From positions 1-64,000 of the forward strand of contig CAJULE010000001.1 of NCBI GenBank assembly GCA_910587445.1: a DNA stretch of 64,000 nt. The letters are read 5' to 3'. Every line of letters begins with the position of its first letter. Positions within the stretch are counted from its first letter, which is position 1. The notes under the pieces were generated by a model. That model saw nothing but the letters and a program-made list of their open reading frames with translations, had not been told where the DNA came from and did not search any database. Below are positions 8,668 to 18,358 of the stretch, piece after piece. Both the position numbers and the translations under genes were made by a program. This DNA is from an uncultured Christensenellaceae bacterium (GTDB taxonomy: Bacteria > Bacillota > Clostridia > Christensenellales > Pumilibacteraceae).

Positions 8668-9489
8668 TTATTTATTTTCGTCTGTTTCTGCCGGGGTGAG
8701 ATATTTTTCTCTTAAGGCGGCTATGCTCCGTTTGTCCAAAGAAAGCCCATTTTCGAAGTAGTTTTCGAAGCTTTCGTAGCGTTCCTTTATTGCGGCTATC
8801 GCGCCTTTTATATACTCGGGCTTGGCTTTGATGAGCGCGAGCAGAATGTGCTTGAACGAGTGAGGCATGGGGAATATTCTGAGCAAAAGTTTTTGAGGCG
8901 CGCGCTTTTTGCGCTGGAATCTGTCGGATACCGAATAGTCGTCTACGATCGTATTTTCGTCCACGCCGCAAATGCCCTCTATAAGCATGGCGATCAATCC
9001 CGTTCGGTCCTTGCCGGCGTTGCAGTGCCAAAGTACGCCGCCGTCCGAAGAAAGGAGTATTTCGAAAAACGATTTGAGGCGCGCCCTCGAGCTTTCGTCG
9101 AAGAGGATTATTTCGTACATACGCTTCATGTAATTATCCGCCGTGCCGAACTCCGCTTCTATTCTGCGGCTCTCCTCGCGCATTGTGCGCGCCATGCTTT
9201 TCGAGTGCGTTATTCCCGTCGTCGCCGTACATACGAGCGGAAGATGTATGTGCTCTATGCCGTCTATCGGTCGGCAGAAGTACTCTTCGCGCTCCTTATC
9301 CGTGCGAAGATCGACGATGGTTTTTATGCCGAGCGCCTTTAATTTTTCGATCGTGGAAGGGGGCAGGTTGTAAAGCCGACCGCTGCGGAACAAAAGACCG
9401 CGCTTTATCTCGCGGCCGTCCTTCGTGGGCAGTCCGCCGAGGTCGCGCGTATTGTTCAGCTTTTTCAGTTGCAGTCTTTCTATCTGCAT
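8668..9489 (-). CDS. Tyrosine-protein phosphatase (DSP-like, PTPLP family)
   Basis: A 273-residue cytoplasmic phosphatase. The catalytic P-loop is HCNAGKDRTG (Cys-x5-Arg) at about residue 155, and the N-terminal NTRDLGGLPTKDG segment with LLFRSGRL is characteristic of the tyrosine/serine phosphatase family that includes LipA and IphP. The general-acid region and a helical C-terminal half follow. Its substrate is unknown; family members act on phosphoproteins or phosphoinositides. It stands alone, with its own consensus promoter at 9525-9554, and is separated from soj by 148 bp. Confidence 0.9.
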   Translation of the reverse strand: MQIERLQLKKLNNTRDLGGLPTKDGREIKRGLLFRSGRLYNLPPSTIEKLKALGIKTIVDLRTDKEREEYFCRPIDGIEHIHLPLVCTATTGITHSKSMARTMREESRRIEAEFGTADNYMKRMYEIILFDESSRARLKSFFEILLSSDGGVLWHCNAGKDRTGLIAMLIEGICGVDENTIVDDYSVSDRFQRKKRAPQKLLLRIFPMPHSFKHILLALIKAKPEYIKGAIAAIKERYESFENYFENGLSLDKRSIAALREKYLTPAETDENK

Positions 9490-9524
9490 ATATTTGCAAA
9501 TGCCCCTTGATTTCCTTCGCGTAC

Positions 9525-9554
9525 ATTATACTCGGTTTTTGCGGCACGTGTCAA
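9525..9554 (-). promoter_or_regulatory. Promoter for the tyrosine phosphatase gene
   Basis: On the minus strand TTGACA (9554-9549) and TATAAT (9530-9525) are separated by 18 bp. It is divergent from the ecf promoter about 80 bp away. Confidence 0.8.
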
Positions 9555-9635
9555 ATAATTTCCTTGCCGCCGTCGCAGCTGCGGCGCGAATTTTGCGGAT
9601 AAAGGTATAACTTTTCAAAAGGTCGCTCAAATACT

Positions 9636-9663
9636 TTGACAATGTCTTCGTTTATGATATAAT
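9636..9663 (+). promoter_or_regulatory. Promoter for the ecf operon
   Basis: TTGACA at 9636-9641 and TATAAT at 9658-9663 with a 16-bp spacer, 23 bp before the ecfA1 start. The leader is too short to hold a riboswitch. Confidence 0.85.
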
Positions 9664-9685
9664 GTAAATGTAGGAGTCTACGGTC

Positions 9686-10528
9686 ATGAGTCTTGTCGAA
9701 TTTCAAAACGTGAGTTTTGCCTATAACAAGGGCTACGCCTCGGAAACGCAGGCGCTCGACGGCGTCTCTCTTTGTATAGAGGAAGGCGAATTCGTCGCGC
9801 TCGTCGGGCACAACGGCTCGGGCAAATCCACGGTCGCTCGGCTCATGAACGGACTTTTGGAACCCACGGACGGAAAAGTCGTGATAGACGGAATGGAAAC
9901 GACGGACAGAAAAAGTCTGTTCGATATTCGTAAGACCGTCGGCGTCGTTTTCCAAAATCCCGACAACCAAATGGTTGCGACGATCATAGAGGACGACGTC
10001 GCGTTCGGACCCGAAAACATAGGGCTTAAATCTGCGGAGATCCGAGAGCGCGTCGATTGGGCGCTCGAGTGCGTGGGAATGTCGGAGCACAAAAAGGGCA
10101 CGCCCTTTAGGCTCAGCGGCGGACAAAAGCAGAGAATAGCCATAGCGGGAATTCTTGCCGTGAAGCCGAGAGTGATAGTGCTCGACGAATCTACGGCTAT
10201 GCTCGACCCCGTAGGCCGAGAGGAAATAATGGACGTCGTCGAGAAGCTCAACAGAGAAGAGAAGATGACCGTCGTCATGATAACTCACTTTATGGAAGAG
10301 GCGCTCAGAGCCGACAGAATGATAGTTCTTTCGGGCGGCAAGGTGCTTATGGAGGGCGGCAAGGAATTGTTTGAGCGAGCGGACGAACTCACGGAGGCGG
10401 GACTCGATCTTCCCGTTGCGGGCGACGTCGCAGAGAGGCTGAGAAAAGACGGCGTAAGCATAAAGGCGGGCATAACCGAGGCGGACGAACTTATAGAGGC
10501 GCTATGTCAATTAAAATCGAGAATTTAA
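9686..10528 (+). CDS. ecfA1: Energy-coupling factor ATPase EcfA1
   Basis: ATP-hydrolysing subunit of an energy-coupling factor transporter, which powers uptake of vitamins or metal ions through exchangeable S components. Walker A GHNGSGKST lies near residue 40, the signature LSGGQKQR near 145 and Walker B VIVLDESTAMLDP near 165. The DEST variant in place of DEPT is typical of EcfA1. Length 280 is normal. The GTAGGAGT ribosome binding site supports the ATG. The 3' end overlaps ecfA2 by 25 bp. No S component is encoded in the window, so this is a shared (group II) module whose substrate cannot be read here. Confidence 0.95.
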   Translation: MSLVEFQNVSFAYNKGYASETQALDGVSLCIEEGEFVALVGHNGSGKSTVARLMNGLLEPTDGKVVIDGMETTDRKSLFDIRKTVGVVFQNPDNQMVATIIEDDVAFGPENIGLKSAEIRERVDWALECVGMSEHKKGTPFRLSGGQKQRIAIAGILAVKPRVIVLDESTAMLDPVGREEIMDVVEKLNREEKMTVVMITHFMEEALRADRMIVLSGGKVLMEGGKELFERADELTEAGLDLPVAGDVAERLRKDGVSIKAGITEADELIEALCQLKSRI

Positions 10529-11352
10529 GATATGTATACAGTCAAAAGACGCCGTTCGAAAAGGTTGCGCTCGACGATATAACCATGGAGATAGAGGACG
10601 GCGACTTTTTCGGTATCATCGGTCATACGGGCAGCGGAAAGTCCACGCTTGTCACTCACTTCAACGCTCTGACGAGGGTGCAGAGCGGCAAGATATTTCT
10701 CGGCGAGATCGATCTGACCCCGAAGAAAATAGACTTCAAAAAAGTGCGCTCTACCGTAGGCATGGTATTTCAGTACCCCGAGTACCAGCTGTTTGCCGAA
10801 ACCGTAGAAAAGGACGTGGAGTTCGGCTGTAAAAATCTCGGGCTGTCCAAAGAGGAGTGCTCGGAAAGGGTCAGGCGGGCGATAGAGCTTGTCGGGCTCG
10901 ACTATGAGTCGGTAAAGGACCGTTCGCCGTTCGAACTCTCGGGCGGACAGAAGCGCAGAGTGGCTCTTGCCGGAGTGCTTTCCATGCGCCCTAATATTCT
11001 CGTGCTCGACGAGCCGACCGCGGGGCTCGACCCTCGCGGCAAGCGTGAGATAATGGGGCTTATCGAAAGCGTGCGCGTCGATTGCCCGACCACGGTCATG
11101 ATAAGTCACAACATGGACGAGGTCGCAGGATACTGCGATAAGGTTGCGGTCATGTCGGGCGGAAAGCTGTACGGCATATTTACTCCGAGCGAGCTCTTTT
11201 CGCAAAAGGAGCTTTTGGAAGACCTCGGGCTTGCCATGCCGAAAGTGACCGCTCTTGCCGAAAAGCTGAGGGAAAGAGGCTTCGACATAGCTCGCGGAAT
11301 AGTTCGTCCCGAAGTTCTGGTAAGCGAGATAGAACGCGCTCTTTCGTCTTGA
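10504..11352 (+). CDS. ecfA2: Energy-coupling factor ATPase EcfA2
   Basis: Second ATPase of the ECF module, forming a heterodimer with EcfA1 at the inner face of the membrane. Walker A GHTGSGKST is near residue 40, the signature LSGGQKRR near 143 and Walker B LVLDEPTAGLDPRG near 165. A conserved GMVFQYPEYQLFAETV Q-loop region is present. Length 282 fits. It starts inside ecfA1, indicating coupled translation, and is followed after 77 bp by ecfT. Confidence 0.95.
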   Translation: MSIKIENLRYVYSQKTPFEKVALDDITMEIEDGDFFGIIGHTGSGKSTLVTHFNALTRVQSGKIFLGEIDLTPKKIDFKKVRSTVGMVFQYPEYQLFAETVEKDVEFGCKNLGLSKEECSERVRRAIELVGLDYESVKDRSPFELSGGQKRRVALAGVLSMRPNILVLDEPTAGLDPRGKREIMGLIESVRVDCPTTVMISHNMDEVAGYCDKVAVMSGGKLYGIFTPSELFSQKELLEDLGLAMPKVTALAEKLRERGFDIARGIVRPEVLVSEIERALSS

Positions 11353-11429
11353 AAGTATATTCACCTCGCGGCTATACTTTCAAAAGAAACCGAAAAATAT
11401 TTTATAAGAAGGAGATAACGGTCATTTAG

Positions 11430-12266
11430 ATGCGTGACGTAAGTTTCGGACAATACTATCCGGCGCCGAGTCCTCTTCACAGGCTCGATCCGCGCACAAA
11501 ACTGCTCGCAACGATAATATATATTGTTACGCTGTTTTTCATAAACACGTTTACGGGATTCGGCATTATGGCGGTATTTCTTCTTGTCGTCGTGCTTATT
11601 TCGCGCGTGCCCTTCGGAAAGGTGCTGCGCTCCGTAAAAGCCGTGTTGTTTTTGCTCGTCTTTACGCTCATAATATCCTTTTTCTTCTATCGCGGCGCGC
11701 CCGAAAATCTCATCTGGGAGTGGGGCGTGATCCATATGTATTGGGACGGACTTTGGAACAGTTTGAAACTGTGCATAAGACTTTTGCTTCTCGTCATGGG
11801 ACCGGCGCTTCTGACGCTTACGACGACGCCCGTCGAGCTTACCGACGGACTCGAGAGTCTTTTGAAGCCGCTTGCTCTCATAAGGCTTCCCGTGCATGAG
11901 CTTGCCATAATAATGAGCATAGCCCTAAGGCTCATCCCGACGCTCATGGAAGAGACGGACAAGATAATTTCGGCACAGAAGGCGCGCTGCGCGGAGTTCG
12001 AAAGCGGCAACATCTTCAAGCGCGCGAAAGCCATGCTTCCCGTTCTTATTCCCCTTTTCGTATCGTCCTTTCGTCGTGCCGACGATCTTGCGGACGCGAT
12101 GGACAGTCGGTGCTATCGCGGCGCCAAAGGGCGCACGAGAATGAAAGTGCTTAAAATGCGCGTAGGCGATTGGCTCTCGCTTCTTTTCATGGCGGCGCTT
12201 CTTACGGCAATGCTGTTTTTGAGATACAACTATTTCGATTGGGCGTTCATCGCCTTGTTAAGGTGA
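11430..12266 (+). CDS. ecfT: Energy-coupling factor transmembrane protein EcfT
   Basis: Membrane scaffold that joins the EcfA dimer to S components. It has about five hydrophobic helices and the coupling region near residues 195-235, including the RADDLADAMDSRCYRG stretch that corresponds to the conserved C-terminal coupling helix. Length 278 is usual. AAGGAGATAACGG precedes the ATG. Order ecfA1-ecfA2-ecfT-truA is the standard Bacillota arrangement, supporting the assignment. Confidence 0.94.
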   Translation: MRDVSFGQYYPAPSPLHRLDPRTKLLATIIYIVTLFFINTFTGFGIMAVFLLVVVLISRVPFGKVLRSVKAVLFLLVFTLIISFFFYRGAPENLIWEWGVIHMYWDGLWNSLKLCIRLLLLVMGPALLTLTTTPVELTDGLESLLKPLALIRLPVHELAIIMSIALRLIPTLMEETDKIISAQKARCAEFESGNIFKRAKAMLPVLIPLFVSSFRRADDLADAMDSRCYRGAKGRTRMKVLKMRVGDWLSLLFMAALLTAMLFLRYNYFDWAFIALLR

Positions 12267-12270
12267 CGTT

Positions 12271-13008
12271 ATGCGCTATAGGCTCGAGCTCGACTATATC
12301 GGCACGGCGTACAGCGGCTGGCAGATACAGCCCGAAAGAAGGACCGTGCAGGGCGAAATCGAAACCGCCCTGTCGCGCCTTACCGGCGAGACCGTTTCCG
12401 TCACGGGAAGCGGCAGGACCGACGCCGGCGTTCACGCCCTCAAACAGACCGCGCATTTCGACCTTGACAGGGAGTGGGAATGTGTTAGGCTTACGGGCGG
12501 ACTCAATCACTTCCTGCCGAGCGACGTGCGCGTGCTCGGAGTGGAAAGGGCGTCCGACGACTTTCATGCGCGGTACGACTGCACGGAAAAATCGTATGTG
12601 TACTGTATGTACCGTGCGCCCGAAAGAGCCTTCTTTGCGGACAGAGCGTGGGCTGTGGACGAAAACGTCGATGTTTTTTTAATGAACGAAACGGCAAAAC
12701 TCTTTGTCGGGGAAAAAGACTTCTCGGCGTTCATGGCGGCAGGCTCGGACGTAAAGACGACGGTAAGGACGGTCACACGCGCAAGCGTGGAGGAAAGAGG
12801 GGGCTTGATACTGTTCGATGTCGCCGCAAACGGCTTTCTGTATAATATGGTGCGAATCATGACTGCGGTGCTCGAAGCCGTCGGCAGAAAGAGGCTCGGG
12901 CGTGAAGAAGTCGAGCTTATAATAAAGAGCCGCGACCGCTCGCGCGTCAAAGGTATTGCACCGGCGTGCGGACTGTATCTGAAAAGTCAGACATATAAGG
13001 AGAGGTAA
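12271..13008 (+). CDS. truA: tRNA pseudouridine synthase A
   Basis: Isomerises uridines 38-40 in the anticodon stem of many tRNAs. The catalytic aspartate lies in GRTDAGVHA near residue 50, and the N-terminal YIGTAYSGWQIQP and the C-terminal NGFLYNMVRIM motifs are diagnostic. Length 245 is normal. It follows ecfT by 4 bp, and its stop overlaps the start of the patatin gene (TAATG), so it is cotranscribed with both neighbours. Confidence 0.96.
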   Translation: MRYRLELDYIGTAYSGWQIQPERRTVQGEIETALSRLTGETVSVTGSGRTDAGVHALKQTAHFDLDREWECVRLTGGLNHFLPSDVRVLGVERASDDFHARYDCTEKSYVYCMYRAPERAFFADRAWAVDENVDVFLMNETAKLFVGEKDFSAFMAAGSDVKTTVRTVTRASVEERGGLILFDVAANGFLYNMVRIMTAVLEAVGRKRLGREEVELIIKSRDRSRVKGIAPACGLYLKSQTYKER

Positions 13009-13802
13009 TGGGATTTTTCGACAGATTCAAAAGAAAGGAGAATAAGAAGCCCAAACTTGCGCTGTGTCTGTCGGGCGGCGGCGCGAGAGGATTTGCGCAC
13101 ATAGGCGCGATTCGCGCTTTCGAAGAAGAGGGCATAGACTTCGATCTCGTCGTCGGAACGTCTGCGGGAAGCATAGTCGGCGCGATGTACGCGGCGGGCA
13201 AGACGGCGGACGAAATGACCCTTTACGGCGAGACCGTCAACATGAAAGCCATTCACAACGGCATAATTTTCATGCCGAACGACACGGCAGGAATTGCAAA
13301 ACTCGTCACGGACCTTATAGGAAACGTGAAGATAGAGGATCTGAAAAAGAAGTTCGCCTGCGTCGCCGTCGATCTCGTCGAGGCTCGGCAGATCGTTATC
13401 GACAGCGGAGAGGCGGGCGCGGCTTGCGCGGCGTCGGCGTGCGTTCCCGTCTTGTTCAAGCCCGTAGTAAGGGGCAAAAACCACCTTGTCGACGGCGGAC
13501 TGTTAAACAATATTCCGTCCGACGTATGCCGAATGCTTGGCGCGGACAAAGTGGTTACGGTGGACGTAAACCCGACGCGCGGCGGCGGAACGCCCGACCT
13601 CGGACTCATATCGGTGGTAAAAGCTACGCTGTCCATCGTTACGGCGAACTCTTCGATTATGGGACTCAAAAATTCCGACATAGTGATTGCCCCCGATCTC
13701 GGCAAATTTTCCTCCTCGTCGAAGGACGGCTGGCAGGAAATGATACAGCTCGGATATGACGAGGCGAGGAAGCAAACGGAATCCATAAAGACTCTTATAT
13801 AA
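13008..13802 (+). CDS. Patatin-like phospholipase (RssA type)
   Basis: A 264-residue lipid acyl hydrolase-like protein. The oxyanion-hole glycines are in SGGGARGFAHIG (residues 22-33), the nucleophilic serine in GTSAG (about residue 51) and the catalytic aspartate in DGG followed by LLNNIP (about residue 163). All key residues of the Ser-Asp dyad are present. There is no signal peptide, so it should act in the cytoplasm or at the membrane inner face. Its substrate is unknown. The start codon overlaps the truA stop. Confidence 0.9.
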   Translation: MGFFDRFKRKENKKPKLALCLSGGGARGFAHIGAIRAFEEEGIDFDLVVGTSAGSIVGAMYAAGKTADEMTLYGETVNMKAIHNGIIFMPNDTAGIAKLVTDLIGNVKIEDLKKKFACVAVDLVEARQIVIDSGEAGAACAASACVPVLFKPVVRGKNHLVDGGLLNNIPSDVCRMLGADKVVTVDVNPTRGGGTPDLGLISVVKATLSIVTANSSIMGLKNSDIVIAPDLGKFSSSSKDGWQEMIQLGYDEARKQTESIKTLI

Positions 13803-13865
13803 GTTGACGCGCGACTGTACTGTTATAGTGTAAAAATATTATGCTTGGAGGTATGTTTATAAAAA

Positions 13866-15140
13866 ATGAGCAGAGCAAGCGAAAAGAAAAAGACTCTTAT
13901 TTTAAAACTGATCATATTTGCCGTCATCACCGCGGCGCTTCTTATAAGCCTCGTTTGGCAAAAGCAGATAAACGCCGCATTGGGGCTTACGGGCGTAACG
14001 GAAGACGAGTACGGCGGAATGAGCACGGACACGGTGCTTGCGGGAAGCGGCGGAGATCTGAATCTTCATTTCGTCGACGTAGGGCAGGGAGATGCCTGTA
14101 TCGTGGAGCTTCCCGACGGGCGCAATATGCTTATCGACAGCGGTTCGTCCGACAGAGAGGATAAGCTGATTGCCTACATAGACGAGAACATAAAGGGCGA
14201 CGACGGCAAGACGATAGACGGCTTCGACATCGTAATAATGACCCATTCGGACGAGGATCACTGCGGAGAAATGGCCGACGTGCTTGGACGGTTTCCCGCA
14301 AAGGATAGGTTCTACCGTCCCAATCAAGAGGCGACGCGCAGCGGCTTTTCCGACCCCGGCAAAGACGATCTGTACGGGAACTACAACGGTAAAAACACAA
14401 AGGCGTATGCCGAAGCCATAGGCGCGGGCTATGCGGGCGGCGCTAAGGGCGTCGTGACGAACGCGCTCGACGACAGCCAAAACGTCATCACCCCAGAAAA
14501 CGTCGGCAGGGACGAGGAAGGATATTACGAGATAAACTTCTATTCGCCCTTAAAGGACGTTTACGGCGATTACAACAACTATTCTCCCATAATAGTGCTC
14601 GAATACAACGACAACCGCGTTGCGCTTTCGGGCGACGCCGAAAAGGAAGCCGAAGCCGATTTCGTCGCAAAGGCAAGCGAGGGCGAGGGCAGGTATTCGG
14701 TATTTACCGAAGAGTTTACGGTGCAGGCGATAAAGCTCGGGCACCACGGCTCGCGCACATCCTCGTCCGAGGACTATCTCGAGACCATGACTACGGCTGC
14801 GTCGCGTAAGGACGTACGCATAATCATAAGCTGCGGCAAGGACAACAAGTACGGACATCCGCACGAAGAAGTAATCGAAAGGCTGGCGAAAATGGGCTTT
14901 TCCGACGAAAACATCTTGCGCACGGATATAAACGGAAGCATTGCGATGAGCATAAAGTTCGACGAGACGGCGGGAGCTTACGCTTTGTTTGTCGGCGCGG
15001 ACGTCGTGAGAGTGGAAACCTCCGTAGGCTTCGGCGCGGTCAAACTCACCTGGCTCGAAATAGTAATAGTCGTCATAGTTCTTTCGGCGATCGTAATGTT
15101 TGTCGTGCCGCTCTTTACAGGGCGCAAGAGAAGAAGATAA
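13866..15140 (+). CDS. Membrane-bound ComEC-like metallo-beta-lactamase-fold hydrolase
   Basis: A 424-residue protein with one helix near the N terminus (residues 10-32), an extracytoplasmic hydrolase domain and one C-terminal helix (about 393-417) followed by basic residues. The hydrolase starts at LHFVDVGQGDACIVELPDG and carries HSDEDHCG, the H-x-D-x-D-H metal motif used by ComEC/Rec2-type domains, then ALSGDAE and KLGHHGS. No competence-channel helices are present, so it is not ComEC itself. The substrate is unknown; nucleic-acid or phosphodiester hydrolysis is suggested by family only. GGAGG lies 14 bp before the ATG. Confidence 0.85.
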   Translation: MSRASEKKKTLILKLIIFAVITAALLISLVWQKQINAALGLTGVTEDEYGGMSTDTVLAGSGGDLNLHFVDVGQGDACIVELPDGRNMLIDSGSSDREDKLIAYIDENIKGDDGKTIDGFDIVIMTHSDEDHCGEMADVLGRFPAKDRFYRPNQEATRSGFSDPGKDDLYGNYNGKNTKAYAEAIGAGYAGGAKGVVTNALDDSQNVITPENVGRDEEGYYEINFYSPLKDVYGDYNNYSPIIVLEYNDNRVALSGDAEKEAEADFVAKASEGEGRYSVFTEEFTVQAIKLGHHGSRTSSSEDYLETMTTAASRKDVRIIISCGKDNKYGHPHEEVIERLAKMGFSDENILRTDINGSIAMSIKFDETAGAYALFVGADVVRVETSVGFGAVKLTWLEIVIVVIVLSAIVMFVVPLFTGRKRRR

Positions 15141-15161
15141 ACGGGGCAGAGGAGTTTGAAA

Positions 15162-16469
15162 ATGGCTTGGTTTCATGAATGTACGTTCTATCAGATATAT
15201 CCTTTGGGCTTTTGCGGCGCGGAAAGGGAAAACGACTTTCAAAAGATTACTCACCGCTTGGGAGCCGTCGAAAGGGAAATCCCGCGACTTAAGGAACTCG
15301 GCGTAAAAGCGGTGCTCTTCAATCCGCTGTTTTCTTCCTCGCGCCACGGATACGATACGGCGGACTTTCGCGTCGTAGACAACCGTCTCGGCGACAACGA
15401 TGATTTCAAAAGAGTTTGCGGTATGCTTCACGAGGCGGGATTGCGCGTGGTGCTCGACGGTGTTTTCAATCACGTCGGGCGCGAGTTCTTTGCGTTTAAG
15501 GACGTGCGCGAAAGAAGGGAAGCCTCGCCGTATAAGGATTGGTTCAAGATAAACTTTTCCGGAAACAGCGCATACGGAGACGGCTTTTGGTACGAGGGCT
15601 GGGAAGGGCATTACGACCTCGTAAAGCTCAATCTCGAAAACTACGACGTGCAGCAGTATATATACGGTTCGATAAAATTTTGGGTGGACGAGTTCGGCAT
15701 AGACGGATTGCGGCTCGACGTCGGCTATCTCCTTCCCGAGTGGTTTTTGCGCGATCTCACCGGATTTTGCAAGAGCCTCAAACCCGACTTTTTTATAGTA
15801 GCCGAAGCCATACACGGTGACTATAACCGAATGTTGAATGCGGGCGCGGACAGCGTTACGAACTACGAGTGCTATAAGGGACTTCATTCGGCGATAAATT
15901 CGGGGAATCTTTTCGAGATAGAACACTCGCTCTCGCGGCAGTTCGCAAACACGCCTTGGGCTCTGTACAAGGGAAAGCACCTCATGAATTTCGTCGACAA
16001 TCACGACGTTGCGAGAATTTACTCCGTCATAAACGACAAGCGAAACGTCGCCGCGGCTTTTGCCGTTCTGTTCGTCATGCCGGGCATTCCCTGTATTTAC
16101 TACGGCTCGGAGTACGGCGCGGAAGGACAAAAGGGAGACTGCGACGCGCACCTTCGTCCCGCTATGTCCGAAATAGACGTAAAGGCGCACCCCGAAATAT
16201 ACGAAACAGTCAAACGGCTTATTTCTCTCAAAGCGTCGAGAAAGAGCCTAAAGTACGGCTCTTACGACAAGGTCGTCTTAAACAACAAGTATTTTTGCAT
16301 AAAGCGCGAGGACGGCGGAGAAAGGACGCTTCTTGCCGTCAACATTTCGGACGAGCCCGTTGCGATGAACGTAGGCGGCGGACTTACCGATCTTTTAAGC
16401 GGGGAGAATGCGGACGCGAATGTGTCGGTCGAGCCGCACTCGTACCGCATTTTGGGAACCAAGCAGTAA
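15162..16469 (+). CDS. Cytoplasmic alpha-amylase family (GH13) glycosidase
   Basis: A 435-residue TIM-barrel enzyme with all four GH13 regions: DGVFNHVG (I), GLRLDVGY with the nucleophile Asp (II), AEAIHGD with the acid/base Glu (III) and FVDNHD (IV). It lacks a signal peptide, so it should process imported or stored alpha-glucans. The pattern resembles neopullulanase/cyclomaltodextrinase-type members, but the specificity cannot be fixed. The ATG at 15162 has GGAG seven bases before it; an in-frame TTG at 15156 sits too close to that site. htpG follows 25 bp later. Confidence 0.9.
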   Translation: MAWFHECTFYQIYPLGFCGAERENDFQKITHRLGAVEREIPRLKELGVKAVLFNPLFSSSRHGYDTADFRVVDNRLGDNDDFKRVCGMLHEAGLRVVLDGVFNHVGREFFAFKDVRERREASPYKDWFKINFSGNSAYGDGFWYEGWEGHYDLVKLNLENYDVQQYIYGSIKFWVDEFGIDGLRLDVGYLLPEWFLRDLTGFCKSLKPDFFIVAEAIHGDYNRMLNAGADSVTNYECYKGLHSAINSGNLFEIEHSLSRQFANTPWALYKGKHLMNFVDNHDVARIYSVINDKRNVAAAFAVLFVMPGIPCIYYGSEYGAEGQKGDCDAHLRPAMSEIDVKAHPEIYETVKRLISLKASRKSLKYGSYDKVVLNNKYFCIKREDGGERTLLAVNISDEPVAMNVGGGLTDLLSGENADANVSVEPHSYRILGTKQ

Positions 16470-16494
16470 AGGTAAATAATCGGAGGATATAATT

Positions 16495-18330
16495 ATGAAA
16501 CAGTTTAAAGCGGAATCCAAAAAGTTGCTCGACATGATGATCAACTCCATTTATACGAACAAGGACATCTTTTTGCGCGAGCTCATATCCAATGCGTCGG
16601 ACGCGATAGACAAGCGTCGGTTTTTGTCGCTTACAAAGTCGGAACTTTCGGACGAGTTTAAGATAGTCGTCGTTGCGGACAAGGCGGCGCGCACGCTTAC
16701 CGTTTCCGACAACGGCATAGGCATGACAAAGGACGAACTCGAGAACAACCTCGGCACGATCGCGACGTCGGGCACGCTCAAATTCAAGCAGGAACAGCAG
16801 CAACAGAGCGACGACAGTCTCATCGGTCAGTTCGGCGTCGGCTTTTATTCGGCGTTTATGGTTGCATCGAAGGTGGAAGTCGAAACCCGTTCCGCGGGCG
16901 AGGACGGCGGCTGGAAGTGGACGAGCTCGGGCGCGGAGGGCTATGACATAAAGGCTTGCGAGAAGGCGGAGATCGGTACGGTCATAAAGCTGACGCTTAA
17001 AGAAAACGACGAGGACTGCAACTATTCCGATTACTTGTCCGAGTATAAGATCCGCTCGCTCGTAAAGACGTATTCCGACTATATCCGCTATCCCATAGTC
17101 ATGGACGTGACGAAGTCGAGAAAGGCGGACGGCGGGGACGGGTATACCGAGTATACGGAGACAGAGACGCTCAATACCATGACTCCCATATGGAAAATGG
17201 CGAAGAAGTCGGTGAAGAAAGAGGACTACGACAAGTTCTACCGCACGACTTTTCACGATTTCCGTGCGCCTTCGCGCGTCATAAACGTGAACATCGAGGG
17301 CAATATAAATTATACGGCGCTTCTGTTCATTCCGGAAAAACAGCCCGCAAACTATTATTCGAAGGACTACGAAAAGGGGATAGCGCTGTATTCGAGCGGA
17401 GTGCTCATACAGGAGAAGTGCGCAAAGCTTTTGCCCGATTGGCTCGGGTTTGTGCGCGGCGTAGTCGATTCGCCCGATCTCACGCTCAATCTTTCGCGCG
17501 AGGTGCTCCAGCAGGACAGACAGCTTCGTTTTATCGCCGATTCTCTGCGTAAAAAGATACTCGCGGATTTCAAGAAGTGGCTGAAGAGCGATCGCGAGGG
17601 CTACGAAAAATTCTTCAAGGAACTCGGAGAGGGCATAAAGTACGGCGTTTACGAAAACTTCGGCGAGAAAAAAGACGAGCTTAAGGATCTTGTCGTGTTC
17701 GGTTCCTCGACCGAGAAAAATGCCGTCACGCTTGCCGAGTACGTCTCGCGCATGAAGGAAGGACAGGAGGGAATCTATTACGCGTGCGGAGAGAGCGCAG
17801 AAAAGATAGACGCCCAGCCGCAGCTCGAAAAGCTCAAATCGGACGGTTACGAAATTCTGTATTGCACGCAGAGAGTGGACGAGTTCTGCCTCATGACGCT
17901 CGGCGAATACGATAAAAAGAAATTCGTAAACGCCTTGAAGGCAGGCGAACATTCGGACTCTGAAGAAGAAAAAAACGAGGACGTAAAATCGCTTCTCGAC
18001 GACTTCAAAAAGCTGCTCGGGAATAAAGTCCATGATGTCAGAATGTCCTCGCGCCTCGTCTCGCACGCCGTTTGCCTTACTGCCGAAGGCGAAGTGTCGA
18101 TAGAAATGGAGCGTGTGTTCCGCGCAAGCGGCGAGGGTGTGCGGGCGGAAAAGGTGCTCGAACTCAATCCCGAGCACGAGCTCATAAAAAAGCTTATAAA
18201 AAGGCACAAGTCTGGCGAGGGCTTCGAGACGCTTGCTTTTACGCTGTACGACGAAGCGGCGCTCATGGCGCTCGGCGAAGTCGACGACCCCGCCGCATTT
18301 GTGACGCGCGTAAACTCACTCATGAAGTAA
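16495..18330 (+). CDS. htpG: Molecular chaperone HtpG (Hsp90)
   Basis: Dimeric ATP-dependent chaperone of the cytoplasm. The N-terminal GHKL ATP site is complete: LISNASDAIDK (about residue 30), DNGIGM (80), GTIATSGT (95) and GQFGVGFYSAFM (120). The middle domain carries GVVDSPDLTLNLSREVLQ near 330, and a C-terminal dimerisation domain follows. Length 611 is normal. CGGAGGATATAATT precedes the ATG. An inverted repeat with a short T run lies 29 bp after the stop. Confidence 0.96.
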   Translation: MKQFKAESKKLLDMMINSIYTNKDIFLRELISNASDAIDKRRFLSLTKSELSDEFKIVVVADKAARTLTVSDNGIGMTKDELENNLGTIATSGTLKFKQEQQQQSDDSLIGQFGVGFYSAFMVASKVEVETRSAGEDGGWKWTSSGAEGYDIKACEKAEIGTVIKLTLKENDEDCNYSDYLSEYKIRSLVKTYSDYIRYPIVMDVTKSRKADGGDGYTEYTETETLNTMTPIWKMAKKSVKKEDYDKFYRTTFHDFRAPSRVINVNIEGNINYTALLFIPEKQPANYYSKDYEKGIALYSSGVLIQEKCAKLLPDWLGFVRGVVDSPDLTLNLSREVLQQDRQLRFIADSLRKKILADFKKWLKSDREGYEKFFKELGEGIKYGVYENFGEKKDELKDLVVFGSSTEKNAVTLAEYVSRMKEGQEGIYYACGESAEKIDAQPQLEKLKSDGYEILYCTQRVDEFCLMTLGEYDKKKFVNALKAGEHSDSEEEKNEDVKSLLDDFKKLLGNKVHDVRMSSRLVSHAVCLTAEGEVSIEMERVFRASGEGVRAEKVLELNPEHELIKKLIKRHKSGEGFETLAFTLYDEAALMALGEVDDPAAFVTRVNSLMK

Positions 18331-18358
18331 AGTGAAAGTTTGGTGAATATTGCGCTTG

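Noticed and set aside
9602..9685. The ecf leader considered for a vitamin riboswitch
   Set aside because: Only about 15-20 bases separate the expected transcription start from the gene start, too short for any riboswitch.
13804..13829. TTGACG and TATAGT before the ComEC-like gene as a promoter
   Set aside because: The spacer is only 14 bp, too short for a normal sigma-A promoter.
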